From contig SCRI01000013.1 in the NCBI GenBank assembly GCA_004298675.1, positions 1 through 28,910 on the forward strand: 28,910 nucleotides of DNA, written 5' to 3'. The position numbers were made by a program, and so were the translations under genes. Shown piece by piece: positions 1 through 9,671 of the stretch. The stretch comes from a bacterium. Lineage in GTDB: Bacteria; Vulcanimicrobiota; Vulcanimicrobiia; Vulcanimicrobiales; SCRA01. The number at the start of each line of letters is the position of its first letter. Position 1 is the first letter of the stretch. The notes beneath the pieces were generated by a model. It worked only from the letters and a program-made list of their open reading frames with translations, did no database searches and was not told the origin of the DNA.

Positions 1-607
1 TCAGCGCGATCGTCATGTTGATGTTGATGCCCATCAACTGCGCGGCATCACGATCCTGCGCCGTGGCGCGCATCGCCTTGCCAAGCCGCGTACCGTAGAT
101 GAAGATCTGGAGCACCGCCATCAAGGCCAGCGCCGTGACCACCACCAGTACCTCGTTGGAGGAGAGGCTGACCCCGCCGAAGTGCCAGGTCACGTTGGGC
201 ACGACGTTGGGGAACGGTATCGGCGAGGGGCCGCGCCAAAGCTGCATGATGTTTTCAAGGATGAACGATGCGCCGATGGCGGTGATCAGCGGCGCTAGGC
301 GTGGTGCGTTGCGCAGCCGCCGATAGGCCAAACGCTCGAGCAGCACACCGACGATGCCGCAGAGGATCATCGCCCCCACCAGCGTCACGGCCAAGACCAG
401 CAAGAGCGGCACACCCTTCAGGCTACCGCTGGCATCCAGCAGACCGATGATCGCGATCGAAAAGAACGAGCCCAGCGTATAGACGTCACCGTGCGCAAAG
501 TTGATCAGCTCGATGATACCGTAAACCATCGTGTACCCGAGCGCGATGAGCGCGTAGATGCCGCCCAGCGAGAGCCCGTTGATCATCTGTTGGATGAAGA
601 GTTCCAA
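1..607 (-). CDS. livH: Branched-chain amino acid-type ABC transporter permease LivH, partial
   Basis: Inner-membrane permease subunit of an LIV-type ABC importer. The visible N-terminal ~202 residues begin LELFIQQMINGLSLGGIYAL and continue with the family's typical GYTMVYGIIELINFAHGD stretch. Hydrophobic helices follow, then a segment with RATAQDRDAAQLMGIN, the cytoplasmic loop that contacts the ATPase. The gene runs off the left edge, so about a third is missing compared with the usual ~290-300 residues. There is no ATG at the N-terminus; I chose TTG at 607-605 because GGAAGGA lies about 8 nt upstream. It follows the substrate-binding protein gene on the same strand by 86 nt, with a strong hairpin between. 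The remaining subunits (LivM, LivG, LivF) are expected beyond the window. Substrate specificity cannot be read here; members of the family also import amides or aromatic acids. Confidence 0.9.
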   Translation of the reverse strand, partial: MELFIQQMINGLSLGGIYALIALGYTMVYGIIELINFAHGDVYTLGSFFSIAIIGLLDASGSLKGVPLLLVLAVTLVGAMILCGIVGVLLERLAYRRLRNAPRLAPLITAIGASFILENIMQLWRGPSPIPFPNVVPNVTWHFGGVSLSSNEVLVVVTALALMAVLQIFIYGTRLGKAMRATAQDRDAAQLMGININMTIAL

Positions 608-634
608 AGTCGGTCCTTCCGCGACATGGATGGA

Positions 635-654
635 GGCGAGCGGTAACGCTCGCC
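635..654 (-). promoter_or_regulatory. Intergenic hairpin between substrate-binding protein and permease genes
   Basis: A perfect 8-bp inverted repeat (GGCGAGCG / CGCTCGCC) with a 4-nt loop lies between the substrate-binding protein stop and the permease start. Read as minus-strand RNA, the flanks extend it to about 11 pairs (632-657) with one G-U pair. There is no U-tract, so it does not look like a full intrinsic terminator. By analogy with other ABC importer operons, such a stem could protect the upstream mRNA or reduce read-through, giving more binding protein than permease. The structure is seen; the role is inferred. Confidence 0.6.
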
Positions 655-693
655 CCCACCCGCTCTAACCCAGGGACAAGGGTCTGACTCTAT

Positions 694-1917
694 CTACTTC
701 GTGGAGACGTTGATCTGGCGGACAAAGTCCTGCTTGCCGTCCTTGACCGTCCACAGCGAGATGACCGGGTTGGTCGTGTCGCCGTTCTTGTCAAAGCCGA
801 ACGAGCCGATGATCGACTTGAAGCCGCTGGTACCCTGGATGTTCTTCAGCACCTGGGCACGCGTCGGCGCCTTGCCGCCATCCTGCTTGATGGCCTTTAC
901 CGCCGCAGCGATGATCACCTGAGCGGCAACGTAGCCGTTCGCCGAGTAGGCGCCGATGTCGCTGTGATACTTCGCCTTGTACGCCTTGATGAAGGCCTGC
1001 GCGGAGGCCGACTTGGCGGCGTTGGGGGCTGCAACCGTGTAGAACGAGTTGTTGGCGGCGTCGCTCGCGACCTTGATGAACTCCTCGTCGGAGATGCCGT
1101 CACCGCCCTCGTACTTCACCTTCGCCGGGTCCATGCCAGCGGAGGCCATCTGCTGACGTACCAGGCCACCGCCGGTGGAGGTGGTGCCGCCGTAGTAGAC
1201 GGCATCGGGCTTGGTCGCCGCCACCTTGGTGAGCAGCGCCTTGAAGTCTTGCTGGTTGGCGGTGATGTGATCGTGACCGAGAATGGTCCCGCCCATCTCC
1301 TTGAAGTCGTTGGCGAAGACGTTGGCTAGACCCAAGCCGTACGTCTCGTTGTCGTCGATGACGTAGACCTTCTTCAGGCCCAGCTCCTTGGCGAACTGAG
1401 CACCGGCCTTACCCTGAACGTCGTCGGTGGCGCAGACGCGGAAGTACGTGATCTCATTGGGATGAGCGGTGCGGTACTTCGCGGTCTTCGTCAGCGTGGG
1501 GTTGGTGTTCGAGGGCGAGATCAGCGGCAAGCCGGTCTCGTTGGAGACGGGGATCTCGGCGGCGGCCACGTTCGAGTTGAACGGACCCACCACGCCCATC
1601 ACCGCCGCGTCGGCGGCGAGGCTGCGGATGTTGGTCGCACCCTGCTGCGGGTTGTGAACGCCACCCACGGCGTCGTCGAGCGCATCGACCTCGAACTTGA
1701 AGCCCTTGGGCGCGTGTGCGTTGGCCTCCTCGACGGCCAGAGCAGCGCCATTCTGCGTGGGGATACCATCGGACGCGTCGGCGCCCGAGACCGGCAGATC
1801 TACGCCGATCTTGATGACTTGGTCGGCAGCCTGCGCGGGTGCGAACGCCGCGCTCGTGCCGAACATGGACAGGATCGCCGCCAATGCAACGAACCGCGCC
1901 AGTGAACGTCTGGACAT
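694..1917 (-). CDS. ABC transporter periplasmic substrate-binding protein, LivK type
   Basis: 407-residue type I periplasmic-binding-fold protein that captures the substrate for the adjacent LivH permease. It starts with a Sec signal peptide (MSRRSLARF, a hydrophobic stretch, then APAQA-ADQ, probable cleavage near residue 30). The mature protein opens with the family pattern IKIGVDLPVSGADA and contains VMGVVGPFNSNVAAAEIPVSN and LPLISPSNTNPTLT, the ligand-proximal loops. VCATDDVQGKAGAQFAKE and VYVIDDNETYGLGLANVF follow, as in LivK/LivJ-type proteins. I prefer ATG at 1917, with GGAGGGAG about 11 nt upstream; a TTG at 1938 would add seven unconvincing residues. It is the first gene of the operon seen here. 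Family members bind branched-chain amino acids, amides, urea or aromatic acids, so the ligand is uncertain. Confidence 0.93.
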   Translation of the reverse strand: MSRRSLARFVALAAILSMFGTSAAFAPAQAADQVIKIGVDLPVSGADASDGIPTQNGAALAVEEANAHAPKGFKFEVDALDDAVGGVHNPQQGATNIRSLAADAAVMGVVGPFNSNVAAAEIPVSNETGLPLISPSNTNPTLTKTAKYRTAHPNEITYFRVCATDDVQGKAGAQFAKELGLKKVYVIDDNETYGLGLANVFANDFKEMGGTILGHDHITANQQDFKALLTKVAATKPDAVYYGGTTSTGGGLVRQQMASAGMDPAKVKYEGGDGISDEEFIKVASDAANNSFYTVAAPNAAKSASAQAFIKAYKAKYHSDIGAYSANGYVAAQVIIAAAVKAIKQDGGKAPTRAQVLKNIQGTSGFKSIIGSFGFDKNGDTTNPVISLWTVKDGKQDFVRQINVSTK

Positions 1918-2228
1918 ACTGTCGTGTACTCCCTCCAAAAGATGATGAAAACTTCGCTTCGAGAGTCGCTTACGTCCTGAGGATTACCCCTCGGGCTGCG
2001 GGGGCTGTTCCCGTGTGACGAAAGTCGTACCTTTCTACGCGATGATACGAGCAACGTTACACCAGACGGCCCCGTTCCCGAGCCGGAGAATACGCGACCA
2101 GGCTCCCTTCCCCTGCAGTATGCTCTACCATCTTGCAAAACCCAGTACCACGATGGCGACGAATGAACCCACGGGGTATCGTGAGGAAACCGGCGCCCGC
2201 CAAAGCGATCACCGTTAGGTCAGGAGGC
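1918..2228. other. 311-base intergenic region upstream of the transporter operon
   Basis: This is the largest gene-free stretch in the window. It separates the metH stop codon from the transporter operon start and should hold the operon's promoter. On the minus strand there are isolated -10-like hexamers (TATCAT near 2040, CATACT near 2120), but none pairs with a good -35 at 16-18 bp. Near the 1917 end is the ribosome binding site GGAGGGAG. I recognise no riboswitch, tRNA or small ORF. Confidence 0.5.
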
Positions 2229-5200
2229 CTATACCCGCTCTAACTCGCGCGCGGCGCGGGCGTCGAAGTACTTCGCCTGAGGATGATGGAGCACCAGCGC
2301 CGCCGTGGACTGTTCGGGCATGATCTGAAAACCGGCCGTGAGATCGACGCCGAGCCGCTGCCGCGCCTGCAGCAGCGCGAACACGGGCTCGTGCTGGGCG
2401 TGCTCGGGGCAAGCCGGATAACCCCACGAGTAGCGTTGTCCAACGCTCTCCCCCAGCCCGAGCTCGCGGCGGATGCGGCGGTGCAGCCACTCCGCCGTGG
2501 CCTCCGCGCCCTGAACCGAGAAACCATGCAAGAAGAGCGCCTCGCTGTAGCGGTCCTGGGCCTGCAGGCGTGCCGAGGCCTCGCTCGCCTTGTCGCCCAC
2601 CGTCACCACCTGCAAGCCGACGAAGTCCACGGCCCGCCCGCCCTGTGAGGGCTGAACGTAATCCGCTAAACACAGATGCTCGCCGCCCGGCTGGCGCGGG
2701 AACGTCAAGCGCGCTAGCTCGCGCGCGGGGTCCGCGGGATCGTAGATGGCGACCGCATCGCCCTCGCCTGAGGCCGGGAAGAATCCGTAGACGGCGCGCG
2801 GGCGCACGAAGCCGGTTCTCCTGGCCTCGTCCTGGAAGCCCGCCAAGCGCGGCTCGAACTCCTCGCGCACGACACGCTCCCAGGCTTCGCCTTTGAGATT
2901 GCCGCCGCCCCACGAGAGGCGGAACAGCGAGCGCAGGTCGTAACATTCGAAGATCTCGTCGACGGAAATGTCTTCAAGCGTGCGCACGCCCCAGAACGGC
3001 GGCACGGGGATCGGCGGCACGAGCAGATGCTCGCGCGCGCTCTTGCCGGAGGGCACGACCGCGGGGGCATTGGCGCGCCGTTCGCGCGCCGCGCGCGCCT
3101 CGGTCGAGATACGCTCGCGCAAGGCGTGACGATTCTCCGGATCGACGAGCTGATCGACGATCTCCAAGCCCTCGAAGGCATCCTTCGCGTAGTAGACGCC
3201 GGCCCGGTATTCACGCTCGCCCTCGACGTAGATGATGCGCCGGCCGAAGTCACGATTGATGGCGGCTCCCCCCACCACCACGGGAAACTCCAAGCCCAGC
3301 GAGTCCAACTCTTTGACGCACGCCGGCATCTGCTTGGAGGTGGAGACCAAGAGCGCCGACAGGCCGATAGCATCGGCGTCGATCTCGCGCGCCTTCTCGA
3401 GAATCGTATTGATCGGCACTTGTTTGCCGAGATCGAGGACGGTATAGCCGTTGTTGCTGAGGATGGTGCCGACCAAGTTCTTGCCGATGTCGTGCACGTC
3501 GCCGAAGACCGTGGCGATGACCACCTTGCCCTTACTATAGCCTTCCTTCTTCTCGAGAAACTGCTCGAGATGGGAGACGGCCGCCTTCATCACTTCAGCC
3601 GATTGCAGCACGAACGGCAAAATCAGCTCGCCCGCGCCGAAGCGATCTCCCACGTCCTTCATCGCCGGCAGCAGGACGTTGTTGAGTACGTCGACGGGTT
3701 CGCGCGCAGTAAGCGCTTCGTCGATCTTGCGCTGGATGTTCTCTTTGCGCCGGTACAAGATCGAGTTGTGGATGCGCTGCTCGACCGGCAGCGCCGGATC
3801 GTCCCAGGGCTTGGGGCCCTCGTCCTCTTGTGCCCCCGCGCGCGGTCCCGCCGACTCGAAATGCGCGATCAGGCGCTGCAGCGCATCCTCACGCCGGTTG
3901 AAGACGACGTCCTCGCACAGCTCGCGCTCCAACGCGGGAACGTCGGGATAAGGCGTGAGATCGGCGGGGTTGACGATCGCGAGATCCAGGCCGGCCTGCA
4001 CGGCATGGTAGAGGAACACCGAGTTGAGCGCGGCGCGCGCGTGCGGTGAGAGACCGAACGAGACGTTGGAGACGCCGAGGATCGTCAAAGCGCCGGGCAG
4101 CCTCTCCTTGATGAGGCGGATACCCTCCATCGTCTCGATGGCGCTACTGCGGTACTCCTCTTCGCCGGTAGCCAGCGTGAAGGTCAGCGCGTCGAAGATC
4201 AGCGCACCGGGGGCGATGCCGTACTCCTTGGTACAGATCTCGTAGATGCGCGCCGCCACCTCCAGCTTGCGCTCGCGGGTCTTGGCCATGCCGGTCTCGT
4301 CGATGGTCAGCGCCACCAGCGCCGCACCGTGCTCCACGGCCATCGGACAGACGGCCTCGATGCGCTCGCGTCCGCGCTCCATGTTGATGGAATTGATGAC
4401 GGCGCGCCCAGGATTGGCCTTGAGCGCCGCCTCCACCACCTTGGCCTCGGTGGAGTCGATCATCAACGGTGCCTCGATCGACTGCTGCAACCGCTTCACC
4501 AGCGTCGCCATCTGCGCGTCTTCGTCCGTACGCTCGGTGAGCGCACAGCAGAGATCGAGCACGTGGGCGCCGCCCTCCACTTGGGCCCGCGCCACGTTGA
4601 CCATCTCGTCGAGGTCGTCGGCCAAGAGCAACCGTTTGACTTTGCGCGAGCCTTGCGCGTTGAGGCGTTCGCCCACCAGCAGCGGGCGCGGATTCTGCTC
4701 CAGTGAGAGCGCGGTGATGGCGCTGGCGACGTACTCCTCACTCGCCGGTTCGCGTTGGCCCGGCGGCAGATCCGCGCAGGCCGCGCGGATGGCGCGGATA
4801 TGCGCCGGCGTGGTGCCGCAGCAGCCGCCCACGGCATTGACGCCGAAGTCGCGCACGAAGGCGCGCAGCTCCGCCGCCATCTCGTCCGGCCGCTCGGGAT
4901 AGATGGTTTGCCCCTGCGCTCCCATCTGGGGCAGGCCCGCGTTAGGAATCACCGCGATGAAGCAGCGCGCGTTCTCGGAGAGATAGCGCACCGGATCGCG
5001 CATGTGCGTGGGACCCGTGGAACAGTTGAGGCCGATGACGTCGATGGGCAACGCCTCCAGCACCGCGCACACCGCACGGATGTCGGTGCCCAGCAGCATG
5101 CGCCCCGTGACGTCGAGCGTCACCTGAGCCTGAATCGGCACGCGGCGCAGCCCGTTGCGGAACTCGCGCACGATGCCGGCGATCGCCGCCTTGACTTCCA

Positions 5201-5714
5201 GCAGATCCTGCGACGTCTCGATCAAGAGCAGATCGGCGCCGCCCTCGACCAGCGCACGTGCCTGCTCGCCGTAGACGTCGCGCAATTGGTCGTAGGTGAT
5301 CTTCGAGAGCGCGGGATCGCTGGAGGAGACCAGAAAGCCCGTGGGGCCGAGCGACCCGGCCACGAAACGCGGACGGCCATCGCGCGCCTCGAACTCATCG
5401 CAGACGCTGCGCGCGATCCGCGCGGCGCCGCGATTGACCTCGAGCGTGTGCTCACCCAGCCCGTACTCGTCCAACTTGAGCCGGCTGGCCGTGAACGAGT
5501 CGGTCTCCACGGCGTCGGCGCCCGCCTCCAAGTACGCGCGATGGATCTCCTCGATCGCGCCGGGACAGGACAAGACGAGCGCCTCGTTGCACCCGAGGTA
5601 GCGCTCGCCGCCGAAATCCTGGGCCGAAAGATTGCGGTCCATGAGCTGCGTGCCCATGGCACCATCGAAAACGACGACGCGTTCTCGCAACGCGCCTAGA
5701 TAGCTCCGATTCAC
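2229..5714 (-). CDS. metH: Cobalamin-dependent methionine synthase MetH
   Basis: Transfers the methyl group of 5-methyltetrahydrofolate via methylcobalamin to homocysteine. All modules are in order (1161 residues; E. coli is slightly longer): homocysteine domain ~1-325 with zinc ligands Cys231, Cys298 and Cys299 (NCS and GGCCG); pterin domain ~340-600 ([12 protein letters not shown]); cobalamin cap ~645-735; Rossmann cobalamin domain ~735-870 with axial His741 in DVHDIGKN plus the later SALLVSTS and VVVGGA motifs; and a C-terminal reactivation/AdoMet domain ~905-1161 with [14 protein letters not shown] at 5714 is preferred because GGGGGGAG lies just upstream; GTG at 5726 would sit upstream of that Shine-Dalgarno. 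It follows the asparaginase gene by 47 nt, which suggests co-transcription and leaves no room for a cobalamin or SAM riboswitch directly upstream. Confidence 0.97.
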   Translation of the reverse strand: MNRSYLGALRERVVVFDGAMGTQLMDRNLSAQDFGGERYLGCNEALVLSCPGAIEEIHRAYLEAGADAVETDSFTASRLKLDEYGLGEHTLEVNRGAARIARSVCDEFEARDGRPRFVAGSLGPTGFLVSSSDPALSKITYDQLRDVYGEQARALVEGGADLLLIETSQDLLEVKAAIAGIVREFRNGLRRVPIQAQVTLDVTGRMLLGTDIRAVCAVLEALPIDVIGLNCSTGPTHMRDPVRYLSENARCFIAVIPNAGLPQMGAQGQTIYPERPDEMAAELRAFVRDFGVNAVGGCCGTTPAHIRAIRAACADLPPGQREPASEEYVASAITALSLEQNPRPLLVGERLNAQGSRKVKRLLLADDLDEMVNVARAQVEGGAHVLDLCCALTERTDEDAQMATLVKRLQQSIEAPLMIDSTEAKVVEAALKANPGRAVINSINMERGRERIEAVCPMAVEHGAALVALTIDETGMAKTRERKLEVAARIYEICTKEYGIAPGALIFDALTFTLATGEEEYRSSAIETMEGIRLIKERLPGALTILGVSNVSFGLSPHARAALNSVFLYHAVQAGLDLAIVNPADLTPYPDVPALERELCEDVVFNRREDALQRLIAHFESAGPRAGAQEDEGPKPWDDPALPVEQRIHNSILYRRKENIQRKIDEALTAREPVDVLNNVLLPAMKDVGDRFGAGELILPFVLQSAEVMKAAVSHLEQFLEKKEGYSKGKVVIATVFGDVHDIGKNLVGTILSNNGYTVLDLGKQVPINTILEKAREIDADAIGLSALLVSTSKQMPACVKELDSLGLEFPVVVGGAAINRDFGRRIIYVEGEREYRAGVYYAKDAFEGLEIVDQLVDPENRHALRERISTEARAARERRANAPAVVPSGKSAREHLLVPPIPVPPFWGVRTLEDISVDEIFECYDLRSLFRLSWGGGNLKGEAWERVVREEFEPRLAGFQDEARRTGFVRPRAVYGFFPASGEGDAVAIYDPADPARELARLTFPRQPGGEHLCLADYVQPSQGGRAVDFVGLQVVTVGDKASEASARLQAQDRYSEALFLHGFSVQGAEATAEWLHRRIRRELGLGESVGQRYSWGYPACPEHAQHEPVFALLQARQRLGVDLTAGFQIMPEQSTAALVLHHPQAKYFDARAARELERV

Positions 5715-5761
5715 GTCTCCCCCCACGGCAAGGGCGGGTCATCTCGCCCCGTGCGTAGCCG

Positions 5762-6805
5762 TCAATGCCCCGGCGAGAGCGAAACCTCCCGGCCGAGAAC
5801 GGCCTCATTCGCGGTAATCGCCCCCACGACCCGCCCGGCGACGTTGGTGATCTGCGGACTACGGTACGCGGCCAGCGTCTGCGTCTCGATCCCGTCGAGC
5901 AGACCAGCGTGCGCGAGGATCGCCAGCGCAGCCGGATCGGCCGCGCGCTTGGTGCCGTCGATCGTCTTGAGCGCGAGTCCTACGCCGCGCTCGCGCAGAG
6001 CCACGCACATCACGCCCTCCGCGCCCCCCTTGCTCGCTGCGCGCCCACCCGCCGCGCGCATGAAGTCGGTGTCGAAGCGCGCGCTCCCGGCCACGTACTC
6101 GGGGTGGCTGGTCATCGCGCCGTAGACGCTTGCGGCGGCGCGCGCCAAGTCGGTGGGGAGGCCGCGTCCGCTGGCAAAGCGCGCAAAGGCCATGGCGGCA
6201 TTGCGCAGCGGTGTGGCGAAGACCGGGATGCCGCAGCCGTCGACACCCAACGGCAGTTCGTCGACGCGCTGACCGACGAAGGCGGCGCACACCTCCAGGA
6301 TCGCACGCTGCGCGGGATGACTGGGCTCGAGGTAGCCGGCGGGATCGGCGCCCAAGTGCACGGTCAACGCCAAGATGCCGGCATGCTTGCCGGAGCAGTT
6401 GCTGTGCAGCGCGCTGGGCCGCTCGCCGCGCTCGCGCAGCGCGCGAGCCGTGGGCTCGTGGTAGGGCTCGTGGACGCCGCACTTGAGCGCGGAAACGTCC
6501 AAGCCGATCTTGTGCAAGATCCCGCGTACCGCTTCGACATGGAACGGCTCGCCGTTGTGTGAGGCGCTGATGACGGCCAGCTCGCGCTCCGTGAAGGCGA
6601 AGCGCTCCGCGGCACCACTGCGCACGATGGCCGTGGTGATGAACGGCTTGGCCGAGCTGCGCAGGTAGACGGGGGCATCGACGGTGCCGAGCGAAACGAT
6701 CAGTTCGCCCTCCGGATCGCAGACGGCCGCAGCGATCCGATGGATGGACTCCACGAGCGGGCCGCGAGTGACTTCAATCAATGGAACACCGTGCAGATCA
6801 GCCAT
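5762..6805 (-). CDS. L-asparaginase of the Rhizobium etli ReAV / type II-like zinc family
   Basis: 347-residue cytosolic enzyme predicted to hydrolyse asparagine to aspartate and ammonia. It belongs to the structurally distinct family that includes R. etli ReAV, not to the E. coli AnsA/AnsB or plant-type families. The residues known for ReAV (Ser48, Lys51, Cys135, Lys138, Cys189) are found here with a constant +2 offset: Ser50 and Lys53 in RSSAKPF, Cys137 and Lys140 in NCSGKH, and Cys191 in DGCGIPVF. These form the serine-lysine pair and the zinc site. It is the first gene of a probable two-gene unit with metH. The ATG at 6805 lies inside the divergent DUF72 gene, so the two 5' ends overlap by 25 nt; a TTG at 6781 is a possible shorter start. 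No strong Shine-Dalgarno is visible. Confidence 0.88.
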   Translation of the reverse strand: MADLHGVPLIEVTRGPLVESIHRIAAAVCDPEGELIVSLGTVDAPVYLRSSAKPFITTAIVRSGAAERFAFTERELAVISASHNGEPFHVEAVRGILHKIGLDVSALKCGVHEPYHEPTARALRERGERPSALHSNCSGKHAGILALTVHLGADPAGYLEPSHPAQRAILEVCAAFVGQRVDELPLGVDGCGIPVFATPLRNAAMAFARFASGRGLPTDLARAAASVYGAMTSHPEYVAGSARFDTDFMRAAGGRAASKGGAEGVMCVALRERGVGLALKTIDGTKRAADPAALAILAHAGLLDGIETQTLAAYRSPQITNVAGRVVGAITANEAVLGREVSLSPGH

Positions 6806-7650
6806 CGTCCAGCGTTTTTGGCGGCGTCTCCGTCGGGACCTGCGGTTACTCGTTCCGCGATTGGGTAGGCCCGTTCTATCCGCCCAAGACGCGCCCCGCG
6901 GAGATGCTGACGTACTACGCGCGCCACTTCGAGGCCGTGGAGCTCGACGTCACCTACTATCGCGTCCCGCCGCCCGCGACGATCGAGCGCATGGCGCAGC
7001 GCACGCCGGCGCACTTTCTCTTCACCGCGAAGGCGCCTGCGGCGGCCACACATCTGCCCGCCGACGCGCGCGGAGCATTGGGCGAGGAGGCGGCACGGCT
7101 GCGCGACGCGCTAGCACCGCTGATCGCCCGCGGGCGCCTGGGCTGCGTGCTACTGCAGTTTCCCAGCGCCTTCCATCCTGGGCGCGCAGCGGAGCAACGC
7201 CTGGCGGCGCTGGCCGATCTCTACCACGGATTACCGCTGGTGGCGGAGTTCCGCCACCGCGCCTGGCAGGCTCCAGCCACGCTGCATCTGCTCGAGCGCC
7301 TGGGCATCGGCTGGTGCAACGTGGACGAACCTGACTTCGAGAGCCTGCCGGCGCCCAGCGCCGATCTGGTTGGACCCATCGCGTACGTGCGCTTCCACGG
7401 CCGCAATCGCGCCGCGTGGTGGGGCCACGATCAGGCGCAGCGCTTCAACTACCTCTACGGTATAGAAGAGCTGGCGCCGTGGGCCGCACGCGTGGCGGAC
7501 CTCGCCGCGCAGGCGCAGCGGGTCTTCGTCTTCTTCAATAACTGCTACGCAGGGAAATCGGCGCACAACGCGCGCGACTTCGCGCGTCTACTGGGTTTGG
7601 CAAGCGCCAAGAGCGAGCTGCCCGAGAGCCTCTCGCTCTTCGACGCTTGA
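6781..7650 (+). CDS. DUF72 (YecE-like) family protein
   Basis: 289-residue protein of the DUF72 TIM-barrel family, whose biochemical role is unknown. Typical marks are present: SVGTCGYSFRDWVGPFYPP near the N-terminus, FEAVELDVTYYRVPP, FLFTAKAP, LVAEFRHRAW, VGPIAYVRFHGRN, and the C-terminal VFVFFNNCYAGKSAHNA. Its length is normal for the family. The ATG at 6781 is the only good start: an in-frame TGA lies 12 nt upstream at 6769. The start region overlaps the start of the divergent asparaginase gene, and no Shine-Dalgarno is obvious. The stop is only 5 nt from the cysK stop on the other strand, so any terminator must lie inside coding sequence. Confidence 0.9.
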   Translation: MEHRADQPSSSVFGGVSVGTCGYSFRDWVGPFYPPKTRPAEMLTYYARHFEAVELDVTYYRVPPPATIERMAQRTPAHFLFTAKAPAAATHLPADARGALGEEAARLRDALAPLIARGRLGCVLLQFPSAFHPGRAAEQRLAALADLYHGLPLVAEFRHRAWQAPATLHLLERLGIGWCNVDEPDFESLPAPSADLVGPIAYVRFHGRNRAAWWGHDQAQRFNYLYGIEELAPWAARVADLAAQAQRVFVFFNNCYAGKSAHNARDFARLLGLASAKSELPESLSLFDA

Positions 7651-7655
7651 GCGCG

Positions 7656-8624
7656 CTAGACGCCCGCCAACTCCGGCAGCACGATGCGCTCCTCTTGCTC
7701 CGCGAAGACCGGATTGGAGAGGTAACGCTCGCCCGTATCGCAGGCGAAGGTCACGATCGTCTTGCCGGCCATCTCCTTACGCGCCGCCACCTGCAGCGCG
7801 ATCCAGATGCCGGCACCAGAGCTGATTCCAACGAGCATGCCTTCCTCGCGCGCGGCACGTCGCGTGGTCTCGAAGGCATCCTCGTTCGAGACGGTGATGA
7901 CCTCGTCGTAGACCTTGGTGTCGAGCACCTTAGGGAAGAAGCCCGCGCCCGCACCTTGGATCTTGTGCGGCCCCGGCTTCCCACCGGAGAGCACGGCCGA
8001 CGTGGACGGCTCACCGGCGATCACCTTCAGTGTGGGCTTGCGCTCTCTGAGCAGACGCCCCGCGCCGGTGATGGTGCCGCCGGTCCCGACGACCGAAACC
8101 AACACGTCCACTTGACCGTCGGTATCGCGCCAGATCTCCTCACCGGTCGTACGGTAGTGGATGTCCGGATTGGAGGGATTGTCGAACTGCGAGGGCACGA
8201 AAAAGCGCGCGGGATCGGCAGCGACGATCTCCTCGACACGCTTGATGGCGCCGGGCATGCCCTCCGCTCCGGGTGTCAGCACAACTTGCGCGCCGTAGGC
8301 ACGCAGCAGGTTGCGCCGTTCCAGCGTGGCCGTGTCCGGCATGACCAGGACCGTCGGATAGCCCTTCGCCGCAGCCACGAAGGCCAGCGCGATGCCGGTA
8401 TTGCCGCTGGTGGGCTCGACGATGACGGAGTTCGGCTTGAGCGCGCCGGCTCGCTCCGCATCCTCGATCATCGCGATGCCGATGCGATCCTTCACGCTCC
8501 CGGCGGGGTTGAACGACTCCAACTTCACGAGCACGGTGCCCGGTAGACCCGCATTCAGGCGCGGGATCTTGACGAGCGGGGTATTGCCGAACGTATCGGC
8601 TAGGTTGTCGTAAATTCTCGCCAT
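7656..8624 (-). CDS. cysK: Cysteine synthase A (O-acetylserine sulfhydrylase)
   Basis: PLP-dependent enzyme that makes cysteine from O-acetylserine and sulfide. The 322-residue product has the full signature: PLP lysine Lys45 in [11 protein letters not shown], the substrate loop TSGNTG at ~72-77, the phosphate-binding [11 protein letters not shown], and SSGAG near the C-terminus. Length matches CysK (E. coli 323) rather than a CBS-like fusion. ATG at 8624 lies only 9 nt downstream of a good -10 hexamer (TATAGT), and no Shine-Dalgarno is present. The mRNA is therefore probably leaderless or nearly so. The gene is monocistronic: divergent from the exonuclease gene and convergent with the DUF72 gene. 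Confidence 0.95.
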   Translation of the reverse strand: MARIYDNLADTFGNTPLVKIPRLNAGLPGTVLVKLESFNPAGSVKDRIGIAMIEDAERAGALKPNSVIVEPTSGNTGIALAFVAAAKGYPTVLVMPDTATLERRNLLRAYGAQVVLTPGAEGMPGAIKRVEEIVAADPARFFVPSQFDNPSNPDIHYRTTGEEIWRDTDGQVDVLVSVVGTGGTITGAGRLLRERKPTLKVIAGEPSTSAVLSGGKPGPHKIQGAGAGFFPKVLDTKVYDEVITVSNEDAFETTRRAAREEGMLVGISSGAGIWIALQVAARKEMAGKTIVTFACDTGERYLSNPVFAEQEERIVLPELAGV

Positions 8625-8633
8625 AGTGAAGTT

Positions 8634-8662
8634 ACTATACCAACAATGTCTAGTATTGTCTG
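8634..8662 (-). promoter_or_regulatory. cysK promoter with dyad operator in the spacer
   Basis: On the minus strand, CAGACA (8662-8657, 4 of 6 match to the sigma-70 -35) is followed by exactly 17 nt and TATAGT (8639-8634, 5 of 6). The predicted start is near 8627, 3-4 nt before the cysK ATG. The spacer contains a perfect dyad ACAAT-N7-ATTGT (8643-8659). A plus-strand TAGTAT (8651-8656) at its centre could serve as the -10 of the divergent exonuclease gene. A repressor bound here would block cysK and possibly both genes. The identity of the regulator is unknown. Confidence 0.6.
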
Positions 8663-8701
8663 CGGCGGGAGTCGCATCTACGAAAGCGAACGTCTGTTCG
8701 C

Positions 8702-9664
8702 GTGTTCTCTCTGGTCGACGGCTCGCTCTACGCCGCGGAATTGAACCTCTGGATCGACGCCTCCGCGGGGCGGGAGCGCTGCTACGTCTCGCACGGGCAC
8801 AGCGACCATGCGCGGCGCCACGCGCTGATCGTCGCCACGCCGCAGAGCGCCGCCATCTGCCGCAGCCGCCTGGGCGACGGCCTCGCCTTCGAGACGCACG
8901 CGTACCACGAACCCTTCGAACTCGGGCCTGCGCGCCTCACGCTCTTTCCGGCCGGGCACGTGTTGGGCTCGAGCCAGCTCTTGATCGAGAACGAGCGTGG
9001 ACGCTTCGTCTACACCGGGGACTTCAAGCTCGGGCCTGCACTGACGTGCGAGCCGGCTACCGTGGAGCGCTGCGACGTGCTGCTGATGGAGTGCACCTTT
9101 GGGCGCCCGCGCTACGTCTTTCCGCCGCGCGAGGAGATCTGCGCCGCATTGACCGCGTGGGCGCGCCGCACACTGGAAGAGGGCGCGACGCCGGTGGTCT
9201 ACGCCTACTCACTGGGTAAAGCGCAGGAAGCGATGGCGCTGCTCGGAGGCGCCGGTTTCAAGCTGATGGTGCACCCTGCCATCGAGCGCCTCGCACGCGT
9301 CTACTCCGAGCAAGGCGTGGAACTCCCGCCCCACCTGGCCTTCGATGCGGCCGGCGCCGCTGGCCACGTCGTGATCTTCCCGCCGGGAGGCAACGCGCGC
9401 GCACTCGCGGAGCTGCGATACACGCGTACCGCCATGCTCACCGGCTGGGCCCTCGATCCGGGCGCACGCTACCGCAGCGGCGTCGACGCCGTCTTTCCGC
9501 TCTCAGACCACGCGGACTTCCCCTCGCTGCTGCGTTACCTCGAGCTAGCCGCGCCGCGCAAAGTGCTGCTCAACCACGGCTTCAAGGATTTCGTGCACGA
9601 GTTGCGCCGGCGCGGCATCGATGCGGAGTTTCTGGAGCCGCACGCGCAGCTCTCGCTGTTCTAA
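8702..9664 (+). CDS. Ligase-associated DNA-damage exonuclease (MBL/beta-CASP fold)
   Basis: 320-residue metallo-beta-lactamase-fold nuclease. Metal-binding motifs are His31-Gly-His33-Ser-Asp35-His36, His86 (AGHVLGSSQ), Asp107 (YTGDFKLGP) and His270 in LSDHADF. The pattern [19 protein letters not shown] and the [11 protein letters not shown] segment match the exonuclease that is normally encoded beside an ATP-dependent DNA ligase, an Lhr-type helicase and the PdeM phosphoesterase. Length fits that family. RNase J and CPSF-type RNA nucleases share the fold but are longer. The GTG at 8702 is the first usable start after an in-frame TAG at 8651; the Shine-Dalgarno is poor. The gene is isolated from its usual partners, which lie at the right end of the window. 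Confidence 0.85.
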   Translation: MFSLVDGSLYAAELNLWIDASAGRERCYVSHGHSDHARRHALIVATPQSAAICRSRLGDGLAFETHAYHEPFELGPARLTLFPAGHVLGSSQLLIENERGRFVYTGDFKLGPALTCEPATVERCDVLLMECTFGRPRYVFPPREEICAALTAWARRTLEEGATPVVYAYSLGKAQEAMALLGGAGFKLMVHPAIERLARVYSEQGVELPPHLAFDAAGAAGHVVIFPPGGNARALAELRYTRTAMLTGWALDPGARYRSGVDAVFPLSDHADFPSLLRYLELAAPRKVLLNHGFKDFVHELRRRGIDAEFLEPHAQLSLF

Positions 9665-9671
9665 CGCGACG

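Noticed and set aside
5715-5761. Possible cobalamin or SAM riboswitch before metH.
   Set aside because: Only 47 nt separate metH from the asparaginase stop, too short for either riboswitch, and no hallmark B12-box-like sequence is seen.
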